Of a DNA stretch of 64,000 nt, positions 17,692-26,939 are shown in pieces. The position numbers and the translations under genes were made by a program. The stretch's first letter is position 1; every line of letters starts with the position of its first letter. The stretch comes from Lacrimispora algidixylanolytica (GTDB taxonomy: Bacteria > Bacillota > Clostridia > Lachnospirales > Lachnospiraceae): NCBI RefSeq assembly GCF_003609635.1, contig NZ_MCIA01000023.1:186001-250000 (forward strand), written 5' to 3'. A model generated the notes under the pieces. That model worked only from the letters and a program-made list of their open reading frames with translations. It was not told the DNA's origin and did not search any database.

Positions 17692-18093
17692 TTACACTTC
17701 TCCAGCCGGGGTTTCTCTGAAAATTTTCATAATATATTTAATGTCAATCAACTTTAAAACTTCTTTTGAGGTTATATTTTCCGTCTGTATATTGTCATTC
17801 CCCATTGCCGCCTTGATCTTTTTAACTCCTTCTTCCGTAATATATCCATCTTCATCTATAAATTCATCTTCCGTCAGACCGCCTCTTACATCCTTTTGAA
17901 TCACCTGCATCGTGATCTTTTTACCTGTTAACCGGCTTAACTTAAATAAGATATCCAGCAGATCCAAAGACTCCGCATCCAAATCAACAACAGGCCTTGT
18001 GCCCTCATTGATCTCCTCTTTTTCCACATCCAAAACCTCTGCAACCGTACTTTGTACCATATCGAATAATTCCATGCTTTCCATTGTTTCCAT
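17692..18093 (-). CDS. Acyl carrier protein with C-terminal extension
   Basis: 133 residues from ATG 18093, which has AAGGTGG 7 nt upstream; the ATG at 18084 is too far from it and the longer frame above has no ribosome site. The phosphopantetheine Ser lies in VDLDAESLDLLDI (helix II of ACP). After the ACP fold comes a tail of about 55 residues with TEDEFIDEDGYITEEGVKKI, a block also seen in ACPs of specialised type II systems. Carries the growing chain for the two ketosynthase pairs. No phosphopantetheinyl transferase is encoded nearby. Confidence 0.85.
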   Translation of the reverse strand: METMESMELFDMVQSTVAEVLDVEKEEINEGTRPVVDLDAESLDLLDILFKLSRLTGKKITMQVIQKDVRGGLTEDEFIDEDGYITEEGVKKIKAAMGNDNIQTENITSKEVLKLIDIKYIMKIFRETPAGEV

Positions 18094-18112
18094 TGTTTCT
18101 CCACCTTTCTTT

Positions 18113-18853
18113 TTAGCTGACCGGGAGTGTTCTCCCAAGGCCACCGCCTACCAATATATTTTCACCATTAATATAACTTGCCTTATCAGAAATCATAAAT
18201 TCCATTAGATCAGCAACATTTTCTGCTGTACCAAATTCTCTGCATGGAATTAATTTTTTTACACTTTTACCAATTTGTTTTTGTGCTCCCACTGACATCT
18301 GAGTATCGATCATTCCAGGACTGATGCAATTTACACGGATTCCAAACCTGGCCACTTCTGAAGCCAGAGATTGTGTAAATCCGATGATGGCGCTTTTCGA
18401 TGCACAATAATCTTCCATGCCAGGAATACCAAAGGTCCCTAAGATCGAGGAGACGTTTATGATCACACCACTATACTGCTCCAGCATAATGGGGACTACT
18501 GACTTGCAGGAATAAAAAACGCTAAATAGATTTGTTTCTAAGACTTGTTTCCATTCATCAACACTTTTGTTTACAAAGAGACTCTCCCCTGAAATGCCTG
18601 CACAGTTTATTAAAACATCCACTCTGCCACATTCTTTTTTGACTCTGTCAATGAAAGCTTCCACCTCTTCAGGATTGCGCACGTCGCAGAAAACACCATG
18701 CAAATATCCAGGAAAGGCCTGTTCCATTTCGCTGGCAGAAACCTGATTTCTTAAATAAGTGAAATATGTATTATAGTTTTCGCTTGCAAGCCTTTTGCAA
18801 ATTTCACTTCCTATGGCTCCTGAACCTCCAATCACAACCGCTGCCTTATTCAT
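18113..18853 (-). CDS. 3-oxoacyl-ACP reductase (FabG-like SDR)
   Basis: 246 residues. Rossmann loop VIGGSGAIGSEI, NCAG, Ser of NVSSILG, catalytic Y-x3-K in DYCASKSAIIGF, and RVNCISPGMIDTQM. This is a ketoreductase (contrast the Y-x6-K protein at 12747-13496). Reduces the beta-keto group after each condensation with NADPH. 29 bp after fabD, 19 bp before the ACP gene. Confidence 0.86.
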   Translation of the reverse strand: MNKAAVVIGGSGAIGSEICKRLASENYNTYFTYLRNQVSASEMEQAFPGYLHGVFCDVRNPEEVEAFIDRVKKECGRVDVLINCAGISGESLFVNKSVDEWKQVLETNLFSVFYSCKSVVPIMLEQYSGVIINVSSILGTFGIPGMEDYCASKSAIIGFTQSLASEVARFGIRVNCISPGMIDTQMSVGAQKQIGKSVKKLIPCREFGTAENVADLMEFMISDKASYINGENILVGGGLGRTLPVS

Positions 18854-18882
18854 AATTCACCTCTCTCATAAAATTCATTTTA

Positions 18883-19827
18883 TTAACTAGAGTCCCTCCT
18901 ATTTTTTAGTATATTATTAAGTAAGAGTTTATCCTCCTCATCTTCATAAGAATATATTTTCCCCTTACTTAAATTCCGTTTCATAATACCTTTTAAAACA
19001 CTCTTTGGCCCTAAATCTATGTAGATATCAACACCTTCCTCTTCCAGATATTTGACTGATTCATACCAACGAACCGTGGAAATCATCTGCTTTGACAACA
19101 GACTATTAAAATCTCCTTCATAGGGAAGACCGCTGACATTTGAAATCACCTTGCATTCTGGTATGGAAAAGTTAATCTTTGATAGTAAGGTGGAAAAAGC
19201 AGAGGATGCTGTTTCCATATGGCTGCTGTGAAATGCAGCCCCAACATTTAATTTGGTTGTCAATATTCCATTCATTTCTAACGTTTTTTCTGCTATATTT
19301 AATGAGTTTGAATCTCCAGAGAGGACGATTTGATTTTTTGAATTGTAATTAGAAATACTGATTTTGCAATGATGTTTTTCCATAATTTCTTCGCATATCT
19401 GGTTCACATTTTCATAGTCCCATTTTACGGCGAGCATTCCGCCCTGGGATTTCTCTGATTCTATCTGCATTAGTCTTCCTCGCTCAAGAACTAATTCCAA
19501 AGCTTCTTCAAAAAACAATGCCCCAGATGCTACAAGTGCTGTAAATTCACCTAGGCTATGACCCGCCATATAATCAGGTTTGATTTTATATTCATTTAAA
19601 AAAGCCAAATAGTTTATGTAGCTTGCTACAAATATAGCGATCTGGGCATTGTCGGTCCTTGTCAGATATTCTAAATCACTTTCACAGATCCGTTTGTATA
19701 TATCAAACGCAAAACGATCACTCACATTCTGATATATCTTTCTTACCCAATCGAATTTTTCATAGAGACGTTTTCCCATACTTGTATATTGAGCTCCCTG
19801 GCCCGGAAATAGCAATGCTAATTTCAT
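18883..19827 (-). CDS. Malonyl-CoA:ACP transacylase (FabD-like), first gene of the operon
   Basis: 314 residues. LFPGQGAQYTSMGK start, nucleophile Ser in AGHSLGEFTALVASG, catalytic His in GAAFHSSHM, and ISNVSG. Loads malonyl units on ACP. Preceded by GGAGG and by a 317-bp intergenic region with the repeated GTCCACTTT elements. Its presence as the lead gene makes the cluster independent of the housekeeping FabD. Confidence 0.87.
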   Translation of the reverse strand: MKLALLFPGQGAQYTSMGKRLYEKFDWVRKIYQNVSDRFAFDIYKRICESDLEYLTRTDNAQIAIFVASYINYLAFLNEYKIKPDYMAGHSLGEFTALVASGALFFEEALELVLERGRLMQIESEKSQGGMLAVKWDYENVNQICEEIMEKHHCKISISNYNSKNQIVLSGDSNSLNIAEKTLEMNGILTTKLNVGAAFHSSHMETASSAFSTLLSKINFSIPECKVISNVSGLPYEGDFNSLLSKQMISTVRWYESVKYLEEEGVDIYIDLGPKSVLKGIMKRNLSKGKIYSYEDEEDKLLLNNILKNRRDSS

Positions 19828-19911
19828 TATCCCATTTCCTCCCTTCCCCCACGTAGTAGCTTTTCCTTAAGAACTTTAAATCTAAGCTCTTCTATCTATT
19901 GGAACTTAGTA

Positions 19912-19989
19912 TTTATATGTTATGGATTAAAGCATAAAATCAATGATATTTGAAAAAATGTCCACTTTCTGTCGCTTTTCGTCCACTTT
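19912..19989 (-). promoter_or_regulatory. Candidate LytTR operator and promoter of the PKS operon
   Basis: GTCCACTTT occurs at 19960-19968 and 19981-19989 (21-bp period), with a related GTCGCTTTT at 19971-19979 between them, and GTCCA again at 20016. Read leftward these are AAAGTGGAC repeats upstream of fabD. A TATAAA -10-like box is at 19912-19917 with no good -35, as in activator-dependent promoters. The 9-mer plus 12-bp spacing fits LytTR sites; the operon's last gene is a LytTR protein. Repeat seen; binding inferred. Confidence 0.5.
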
Positions 19990-20064
19990 TATTTCTTTTA
20001 AATATTCGACATTCCGTCCAACAATAAGTCTTTAATGTTTTTTTATCATTATTTATAGTTTTAC

Positions 20065-20114
20065 TTGACATACTTTTAATATTTGTATACAATTTAAAAA
20101 ACCGACCAGCGGTC
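20065..20114 (+). promoter_or_regulatory. Promoter with overlapping TetR-type operator
   Basis: TTGACA (20065-20070), 17-bp spacer, TACAAT (20088-20093), then at the start point the nested palindromes ACCG-ACCAG-CGGT (20101-20113) and GACC-AGC-GGTC (20104-20114). A repressor bound there would block initiation of the tetR-glycosyltransferase unit, so autoregulation by the TetR protein is likely. Confidence 0.75.
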
Positions 20115-20144
20115 TTTTAATGAGAGGAGGAGGAATGGATAACC

Positions 20145-20786
20145 ATGTTAAGGATAGACAAAGCTAACAACACAAGGCAAAAGATTATTACCAGTGCCAC
20201 CACTCTATTTTTCCAAAAAGGGTTCGAGAACACAACCATGCAAGAAATCATGAACACTACTGGATTATCTAAGGGCGCTTTATATCATCACTTTATTAGC
20301 AAGCAGGAGATTCTTGAATCTATTATTATTCAAAGCAAAGAGGATATTATTGATTTTTTTGAACATCTGATTCTGGAAGACGAATTAAATTCCATTGAAA
20401 AAATTGATCTTCTTGTAAGAAAACTACAAACCGATCATGCTCTTTTGAATTTAACTCAGAATCATTGGGCTGAGAAGGTTCCATATGCTTTACTAAATAC
20501 ATTGAGAAATTCAATTAATATTTTAAGTAAATACGTGGAAGAGATAATCCGTCAAGGAAATGTCTCTATGGAATTTAATTGCCAGTATCCCAAAGAGGTT
20601 TCTGAAATTTTCATTCTGCTATTTGATGTATGGCTGGATCCCATAATTGTCAACAGCACTTACCCGGAAGCATGCAACAGAATCCAGTTTATTGTGACTC
20701 TCCTCAAAAAGTTTGAAGCACCACTTATCAGTGAAACCAGCGAAAAAATGATTAAAGAAAGGTTAAAAGAATATTATGATAAGTAA
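20145..20786 (+). CDS. TetR/AcrR-family transcriptional regulator
   Basis: 213 residues from ATG 20145 behind AGGAGGAGG. The N-terminal helix-turn-helix is clear: IITSATTLFFQKGFENTTMQEIM, then LSKGALYHHFISKQEIL. The C-terminal ligand domain is divergent, as usual. Divergent from the PKS operon and overlapping the glycosyltransferase gene by 11 bp, with a palindrome on its own promoter. Probably senses a product or intermediate of the cluster and derepresses the glycosyltransferase. Confidence 0.9.
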   Translation: MLRIDKANNTRQKIITSATTLFFQKGFENTTMQEIMNTTGLSKGALYHHFISKQEILESIIIQSKEDIIDFFEHLILEDELNSIEKIDLLVRKLQTDHALLNLTQNHWAEKVPYALLNTLRNSINILSKYVEEIIRQGNVSMEFNCQYPKEVSEIFILLFDVWLDPIIVNSTYPEACNRIQFIVTLLKKFEAPLISETSEKMIKERLKEYYDK

Positions 20787-21933
20787 AAAGAAAATTCTAA
20801 TGGTCAATCTCCCCTTTTCTGGACACACCAACCCTACCCTTGGATTGGCAAAGGTTATAACTTCCTTAGGACATGAGGTTACTTTCGTCCAGTCACCTGA
20901 CTGGAAATCAAAGGTGGAAAAAACAGGGGCTCACTTTATCCCGTATGATCATTACCCGGAAACATTGTCCCCCTCCCAAAAAGAAATAAAAAGTTGGGGC
21001 GCTGCGTACGATACGGTAAAAAGAATTGGTCACGATTATGACTGCCTTATTTATGAAATGTTGTTTTTGCCTGGAAAATCCCTGGCTGATGAACTGGGGA
21101 TTCCATCCTTTCGGCTATTTTCTACTTTTTCCCTGAATGAACGAGTTCTGAAATATTTTGGTCAGACCGGAGGCTGGTATATGACCTGCATTTTCCGCTA
21201 CCCCAAGTTATGCAGCCTTATCTCTAAGAAGCTTCAAAAAAAATTCCATTTACGCTATAACAGCATTGAAAAAGAGATGGTGGATAATGCCCCGCCTCTA
21301 AACTTCACCTACACAATAAAAGAATTTCAAATTTATTCTAATGATTTTAATCCCATATCTTATAAATACATAGGTACCGCGCTTAAGGACAGGGAAACAG
21401 AAACCTCATTCCAATTTCCTAAATTACGCTTTCCCTTAATTTATATCTCTCTTGGCACACTTTTAAATACCTCCACAACATTCTTCAAGAAATGCATTCA
21501 GGCATTTAAGGATAAACCTGTAACTGTAATTATTTCAATTGGAACAATTGTAAAAGCAGAAAAACTAGGCATTATTCCAGATAACATCTTTATTTATCCC
21601 TTTGTACCCCAGTTAGAGATCTTGAAGCGCACAAGTTTATTTATCACTCATGGTGGAATGAATAGTGTCAACGAATCCATATATTATGGAGTCCCTATGC
21701 TAGTAATTCCTGTAGGAAATGACCAGCCTGCTGTAGCAAAACAAATAGAGACTCTTCATATGGGCAAATCTATCTCAAAGAAACATTTAAAACCTGAATT
21801 TTTAGCAAATAGTGCAATGAATTTGTTAAAGGATGATTCTTATAAAAAAACCATACAGTCCTATCAGGCGATTATGCTTAACGCTGGGGGGAATGATCAA
21901 ATTGCAAAAGAGATTTTAGAATATTTAAATTAA
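20776..21933 (+). CDS. GT1-family (UGT/MGT-type) glycosyltransferase
   Basis: 385 residues. N-terminal acceptor half starts KKILMVNLPFSGHTNPTLGLAKV with the His of the GHxxP loop; C-terminal sugar-nucleotide half has FVPQLEILKRTSLFITHGGMNSVNESIYYGVPMLVIP and a DQ pair. This is the family of macrolide- and antibiotic-glycosylating enzymes (OleD/MGT type). Coupled to tetR. Either decorates the cluster product or inactivates it for self-protection. Sugar donor unknown. No membrane segment, so cytosolic. Confidence 0.87.
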   Translation: MISKKKILMVNLPFSGHTNPTLGLAKVITSLGHEVTFVQSPDWKSKVEKTGAHFIPYDHYPETLSPSQKEIKSWGAAYDTVKRIGHDYDCLIYEMLFLPGKSLADELGIPSFRLFSTFSLNERVLKYFGQTGGWYMTCIFRYPKLCSLISKKLQKKFHLRYNSIEKEMVDNAPPLNFTYTIKEFQIYSNDFNPISYKYIGTALKDRETETSFQFPKLRFPLIYISLGTLLNTSTTFFKKCIQAFKDKPVTVIISIGTIVKAEKLGIIPDNIFIYPFVPQLEILKRTSLFITHGGMNSVNESIYYGVPMLVIPVGNDQPAVAKQIETLHMGKSISKKHLKPEFLANSAMNLLKDDSYKKTIQSYQAIMLNAGGNDQIAKEILEYLN

Positions 21934-22134
21934 AGTTTTTTTCAGCCTTTTGATTCTTAGGTATCAAACTGCCTTCGTTGATCACAACTCTCTCATCAAC
22001 CGCTCATTATGAACTTTTTAGTATTTATTCTTCGAAGTTTTAAATCTTCCTATGATATCGAATCAAGTTACCACGCTGTTGATTTACAATACAAATGATT
22101 GATTATCTCAATTGGTAAAGATAAATATTCCCAC
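21934..22134. other. AT-rich spacer
   Basis: No coding frame with a ribosome site on either strand; no clear terminator directly after the glycosyltransferase. Confidence 0.6.
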
Positions 22135-22164
22135 AAAAAAAGCCCTCAGCGATATGAGGGCTTT
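22135..22164 (-). terminator. Rho-independent terminator for the cupin gene
   Basis: AAAGCCCTCA / TGAGGGCTTT with a 6-nt loop and a T-run on the leftward strand, about 100 bp after the cupin stop. Confidence 0.85.
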
Positions 22165-22262
22165 CGTTTAAATAGTTTTGGGGATAACATATCCCCCCCT
22201 ATTTCTATAAATCTTATAAAGGTAAATAATAGTCTTTTATATAGAAGAAACAGTATAAGTCA

Positions 22263-22610
22263 TTAAACGTTTGCATCTGTCGCAAACGCCTCTGAACCCA
22301 TAGGTGAAATTGTAACATAAAGACGCAAAACATCTTCACCTACGTTTATGACCTGTAAGCTTTCCTTACCATCCACTTGCATTAATTCGCCAGTCTGCAA
22401 CAAGGTCTCATTGCCATCAGTAACAACCTTGGCATTCCCCTCCATGACCTGTAAAAAAAGAGTTGATTCCATATGTGTGTGCCCTGGGAGTATTTCACCT
22501 TTCGCAATGTTTAATACAAAGGCAATTACATCATCGCTCTTAAAAAGCATCCGCTTCGCTATTTTTCCCTCAGGCTCTGTAAAATAGTCTTTGAAAATAT
22601 ACTTGTTCAT
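22263..22610 (-). CDS. Small cupin-domain protein
   Basis: 115 residues, single cupin barrel: GEILPGHTHMESTLFLQVMEG (first cupin motif, with His residues and Glu for a metal) and a weaker second motif GELMQVDGKESLQVINVGEDVLRLYV. Preceded by AGGAGG. Small stand-alone cupins bind a metal or small ligand; no catalytic assignment is possible. Monocistronic with its own terminator. Confidence 0.82.
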   Translation of the reverse strand: MNKYIFKDYFTEPEGKIAKRMLFKSDDVIAFVLNIAKGEILPGHTHMESTLFLQVMEGNAKVVTDGNETLLQTGELMQVDGKESLQVINVGEDVLRLYVTISPMGSEAFATDANV

Positions 22611-22973
22611 AGATAAATCCTCCTTTTATTTAGGCTTAAAATTGAATATCCCCATCATAGGGATATAATGAATCATTTCCTTCTTACTAAATGCTTCATA
22701 TATCATTGTCTTTTATTTTATAATAATTCAAGGATATTATACAGAATTCTTTGAAATATTAACGTAATAACTTAATCTTAATAATGCAAAGTAACTGAAA
22801 ATTAATTAGTACTTCTATCTTATCATAATTTTGCTCATATTGATATAATTTCATCCTGCTAGTTGAATGCTTTTGCTTTCTTTTGAAGTATCCTGGGAAG
22901 CTATTGTCGCTATCATCTCTTTTATTACATCCAATATAGTTTAAGCATATCAAAGTTATTAGAAAATAAAAAA
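22611..22973. other. Intergenic region without supported gene
   Basis: AT-rich. A leftward frame at 22759-22953 has no ribosome site and no recognisable feature and is not accepted. Confidence 0.6.
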
Positions 22974-23025
22974 TACCGATTCTCCCCCCTACTATAAATA
23001 GGCTCTAACGGAAAAAGAATCGGTA
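22974..23025 (-). terminator. Terminator of the PPC-domain gene
   Basis: TACCGATTCT (22974-22983) pairs with AGAATCGGTA (23016-23025); on the leftward strand the stem is followed by a T-run. The loop is long (32 nt). Confidence 0.65.
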
Positions 23026-23135
23026 ATCGTGTTTCTAATGTTCTCGTCTATGTCATAAGACAAACTTATACATCTAGCTTAACTAGATAATAATAATATC
23101 ATCAGAACTTAATAAGTTCCTATAAGTTTCACCAT

Positions 23136-23978
23136 CTAAAACTCTATGTTATCTACATAATCTAAAGTCAACGGATATGCAAAAAGTAAACTGAGCTTTG
23201 GTGTAAATGTTGTATTTTTATTATAAGTAAAATTTATTTGCCAACTACCTTTCAGTGGCATATTCATGGAAGCAAGTCCAGACTTATACCAGGAATAATT
23301 ACTCAAAACAACAGTATTATTACTGGTTGAATTTTTCACTGTAATCCCGTTTACTGAATTGCTTTTTACCCCGCTCATTGATATTTCATATACAATAGAT
23401 CCTTCTGGTATTGCACTTTTAAAACGCAAATCAACAGGTACTGTAACATTCTTTCCACTCATATTTACGCTTCCTAAAGATACGGAACAAGTTCCAACTG
23501 AATATGTAGGTCCCCCAACCAATAGAATATAACTTGAGGTTGCCGATGTAAGTCCTTTAATTTTAACATAATAATATCCTTCTGATGTAGCTTTAAAAGA
23601 ATATCCTACTGGAAATAAGCGACTTTTTGTATAGGTACCAGAAGATACTAAGTTATTATTGGAATTATATATTTCGTAATCAAACGGCTTATCATTACAA
23701 GTAATATATTGTACACCAGCATTTAGATAGACTTTATACCAATCTTCATCGTTGTTACTAGTATTGCCTTTCACTACATATTGATTGGGTCTACTGCCGT
23801 TAACAACCTGGGCTGCTGTTTCATAATTTGCTTGTATCAGCTGTGCGGTATCCATACTATCATTCGGTTCTGTTTCAGACACACTTTGAGCTTTAGCAGT
23901 AATGCCATTTGTCCATACGATACAACACACCATCACGACTGTAATCAATGCTTTAAAGTTTTTAGTTTTCCTTATCAT
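23136..23978 (-). CDS. Exported protein with PPC (bacterial pre-peptidase C-terminal) domain
   Basis: 280 residues. Signal peptide of about 30 residues (IRKTKNFKALITVVMVCCIV, then TAKAQ). The mature part opens with ETEPNDSMDTAQLI, the typical PPC start, followed by EDWYKVYLNAGVQYIT, and GYYYVKIKGL. The last 110 residues are a second beta-rich module without a match I can name. No peptidase domain is present, so this is a free-standing secreted binding module, probably in the wall or medium. Own terminator at 22974-23025. Confidence 0.75.
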   Translation of the reverse strand: MIRKTKNFKALITVVMVCCIVWTNGITAKAQSVSETEPNDSMDTAQLIQANYETAAQVVNGSRPNQYVVKGNTSNNDEDWYKVYLNAGVQYITCNDKPFDYEIYNSNNNLVSSGTYTKSRLFPVGYSFKATSEGYYYVKIKGLTSATSSYILLVGGPTYSVGTCSVSLGSVNMSGKNVTVPVDLRFKSAIPEGSIVYEISMSGVKSNSVNGITVKNSTSNNTVVLSNYSWYKSGLASMNMPLKGSWQINFTYNKNTTFTPKLSLLFAYPLTLDYVDNIEF

Positions 23979-24201
23979 TTAACTATCCTCCACCTTTTAT
24001 TACTTTAAGTTATTTTGCTTGTACATTATAAAATAACTCACCTTATAATCTTATGTGAAAATGAGGGTATTTATGACAATTTCTATCAATCAATTATCTG
24101 GATCTTCATGATCCCAACTTTAGGATCTGCCACCCCATAATGGATATATTAGTTCTGACAGTTAATTGGATTAGAAACCTGTGAAAACTACTGGCTTTCA
24201 A

Positions 24202-25188
24202 TTAGTTATGAGAAGAGATAGCTTTTGGGGGCATCCACTTCAAAGATCTCTCATCCCATGATGGATAGATTTCCATATCATAGCGATATGAAGGTACATA
24301 ATCTGTCACATAATATCCTGTAGCCTCATAAAATGGCTGATCCCCACCAGTCATGCCTTTGCATTCTGGGTATTTTTCTAACACTCGATTGGAAGCCTCA
24401 TTTAATATAGCGGTTGCCAAACCTTTTCTTCGTTCCCAAAAAGCAACTCCAAGAGGTTCTAATTCACAATACGGCATTCTCTTGTCATACCATATAATTG
24501 CCATTGCTACAGGTCTCTTCTGAGGATCTAAAATACAGAGATCTAAGAATGGGTCGTAATGCTTTTCATTACGCATTTCAGAAAATGCGTTTGCACAATC
24601 CGGCACGTCATGAATGCTATAGTGAAATGCTGCCATATGTACATTCGCCAGATAAAATGGAGGGGTTTCATTACCATCAGCAAAGGTATACCCTTCTGGT
24701 AGCTTAACAGGATATCGTTCAGCACCAAATGTACGAATTCGTATTCGTTCTCCCCCCTCTTCTTTTACAAATCCTTCTTCTAAAACCAATTCTGATAGAG
24801 TCACATTCCATTGAGGAATCAAGATACGAACAAAACGTTGTATCTTATTCTTATCTTTCACACACGACATAGTTGTTTTTGCAAAATAAATCATGTCGCT
24901 AAGAAGTTCTTTATGCTCCGCAAACCTTTTCTCTCTAAAAAGGAAAAAGACTGCTCCGTTATCATTAGCCTCATTGATCGCACAAGCAACTATAGTTTTA
25001 TCCAGGAAATACACACCAACGGTTCGCTCCCATACATTAGAAAAATGCAAAAAAGATGGGTGTAAACCATTCGTAAATTCTAATCGACTCAATCCATAAG
25101 TAGGATTCTCCCATTGGTATGAATTTAATATCAACTCTTCTATTTCATCAAAATAATCTTTTCTATAAAAATCAAACCTATAATTCAT
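24202..25188 (-). CDS. GNAT-family N-acetyltransferase, double-domain
   Basis: 328 residues, about twice a single GNAT fold. The C-terminal half carries acetyl-CoA motif A (LGVAFWERRKGLATAILNEASNR); the N-terminal half (FDFYRKDYFDEIEELIL to VACAINEANDNGAVFF) is a degenerate copy. Start ATG 25188 with GGTGGGGG upstream. Transfers an acetyl group from acetyl-CoA to an unknown amine. Monocistronic. Confidence 0.78.
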   Translation of the reverse strand: MNYRFDFYRKDYFDEIEELILNSYQWENPTYGLSRLEFTNGLHPSFLHFSNVWERTVGVYFLDKTIVACAINEANDNGAVFFLFREKRFAEHKELLSDMIYFAKTTMSCVKDKNKIQRFVRILIPQWNVTLSELVLEEGFVKEEGGERIRIRTFGAERYPVKLPEGYTFADGNETPPFYLANVHMAAFHYSIHDVPDCANAFSEMRNEKHYDPFLDLCILDPQKRPVAMAIIWYDKRMPYCELEPLGVAFWERRKGLATAILNEASNRVLEKYPECKGMTGGDQPFYEATGYYVTDYVPSYRYDMEIYPSWDERSLKWMPPKAISSHN

Positions 25189-25301
25189 TCCCCCACCAAC
25201 CCTTTCACATAAATTCCAATTTGATATTCCAATGGAATAATACTGTTTTTGAATTCCTACCTTTTATTTAGCTTTAATGCTTGAAAACATCTATATTTAA
25301 A

Positions 25302-26939
25302 TTATATTCGTTGATCTCTTTTGTTACAACTTGCCATTCCAATACTAAGCAACAGCCACATCATCGGGGATGTAATCGGTAAACTTATATTAACAAACGC
25401 TTGAGTGTTATAACAAATCAAGGCAAAACAGCATCCTATTATATAAGGCTTTTCCTCCACTCGTTTCCAGATACGGGTAATTGCAGAACCTAAAAAAACA
25501 ACATAGGCAATCAAACCAGCCGCACCGGTGGTCATAAAATATTGCAAATATTCATTATGGGTATTTTCATAACGCTGTGGCATTTCAGCTCTGATTTTGC
25601 TTACGGTAAGTATTCCAAATGTATCTGGCCCATGTCCGAGCAATTTGTGAATTGGTTTAAAATCACTATATAATTCCAAGGATTTTCTCCAGATATAACC
25701 TCGGTTCGTTCCCCAGCTATCATCTAATACCAAATACCTTCCTAACCCGCCATACCTTTTTGCATTTCCCGCCACATTTGCATCAAACAATAAAAAACAA
25801 ACCGCTAATACGGAAAGTAACAGCACACCTGCCCACCCATATACCAACACTTGGCCAGCTTGATCCCCCTTATTCTGGTTACTCCTGTTCCATATATTGA
25901 CTGCAACATATGCCACCCACAATCCTATTACCACATACATCAAGCCATTAAAGTTAGCCAATACCTCAAATAAACTGTCAAGTCCAATAACCCTATCCGC
26001 ATAGGCCTGGTTGATGAAGGCAATGCATTGCACCACCGTACCAAATGTTGCAATCATCAATAAATAACGCCGAATCCCAGTTTTACTTTTAAATAATATC
26101 AACGGCAGAAATCCAAATAATGCTGCCAACGCCAGATATGCATTATCACTACATCCCATGATAATTGCAAAAAAACCCACTACCATACATAAATAACACC
26201 AAATTACTCTTACCTTATTCCTTGTCACCCCAAACCAAGCCGCTGCAACACCTAAAACCAGTGCGATATAAGCGGTATATATATTAATGTTACCTATGGT
26301 CGAGGTAAATATATCCCATTCTTCCGACGCAATTTTATCATGGAAGTGCAAGATGTCCATTCTAAAATAATCCGTAATTCCAATAAAGCATACCACCATG
26401 CCACTAATCAGGAAAATATCCAGAACCCATTCCTTGGCCTTCCAAAACCGACTAATCATAAAGTATGATGCAACATATAATGTGAGTAAAAATAGACCGG
26501 AGTACCGCCCTTCGTTCCCCCAAAACGACTCATAAAAATAATCCGACTGAAATGTAGAAATTACAAGAATGATCCAAAAAACTATAACTGAAACATCGGT
26601 TATGCTAAATGTTTTACTCCAGTTTTTGGGGTGCAGCCTGGAAAAAAGCATTTTTGCGTGCTTCCCCTTATTCTGTAAATTATCGATAATTAACATATTG
26701 AAAGAAAGAACGAGACAAAGCGCTAACATAAGCACTATGCAGCCCCAATAGAATTGATATTTGATCACTAAGATATCTATGTAGGAATTATTATATCTCA
26801 GTGGAAATACCAACATTAGTAATAGAATAAAAAAACTGATTACCCCGTTGATAATGGATGAACAAGTTTCTGCAAAGATGTCTCTATCATCTTTTGTTTT
26901 ATCACTTTTAAATTTCAAATCATCGCCCCCGTTTTTCAT
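25302..26939 (-). CDS. O-antigen ligase / Wzy-like polytopic membrane protein
   Basis: 545 residues, about 11-12 hydrophobic segments. The large loop near residues 405-470 contains the family motif GPDTFG...YENTHNEYLQYFMTTGAAGL (Wzy_C/WaaL). Such proteins join or polymerise lipid-linked glycans at the outer face of the membrane. The ATG at 26939 lacks a ribosome site; a TTG at 26918 with GGGGG upstream is a plausible alternative start. No glycan-synthesis genes are next to it, so the acceptor is unknown. Confidence 0.78.
   Translation of the reverse strand: MKNGGDDLKFKSDKTKDDRDIFAETCSSIINGVISFFILLLMLVFPLRYNNSYIDILVIKYQFYWGCIVLMLALCLVLSFNMLIIDNLQNKGKHAKMLFSRLHPKNWSKTFSITDVSVIVFWIILVISTFQSDYFYESFWGNEGRYSGLFLLTLYVASYFMISRFWKAKEWVLDIFLISGMVVCFIGITDYFRMDILHFHDKIASEEWDIFTSTIGNINIYTAYIALVLGVAAAWFGVTRNKVRVIWCYLCMVVGFFAIIMGCSDNAYLALAALFGFLPLILFKSKTGIRRYLLMIATFGTVVQCIAFINQAYADRVIGLDSLFEVLANFNGLMYVVIGLWVAYVAVNIWNRSNQNKGDQAGQVLVYGWAGVLLLSVLAVCFLLFDANVAGNAKRYGGLGRYLVLDDSWGTNRGYIWRKSLELYSDFKPIHKLLGHGPDTFGILTVSKIRAEMPQRYENTHNEYLQYFMTTGAAGLIAYVVFLGSAITRIWKRVEEKPYIIGCCFALICYNTQAFVNISLPITSPMMWLLLSIGMASCNKRDQRI

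Noticed and set aside
22759-22953. 64-codon leftward frame
   Set aside because: No ribosome site, no family features, AT-rich surroundings.
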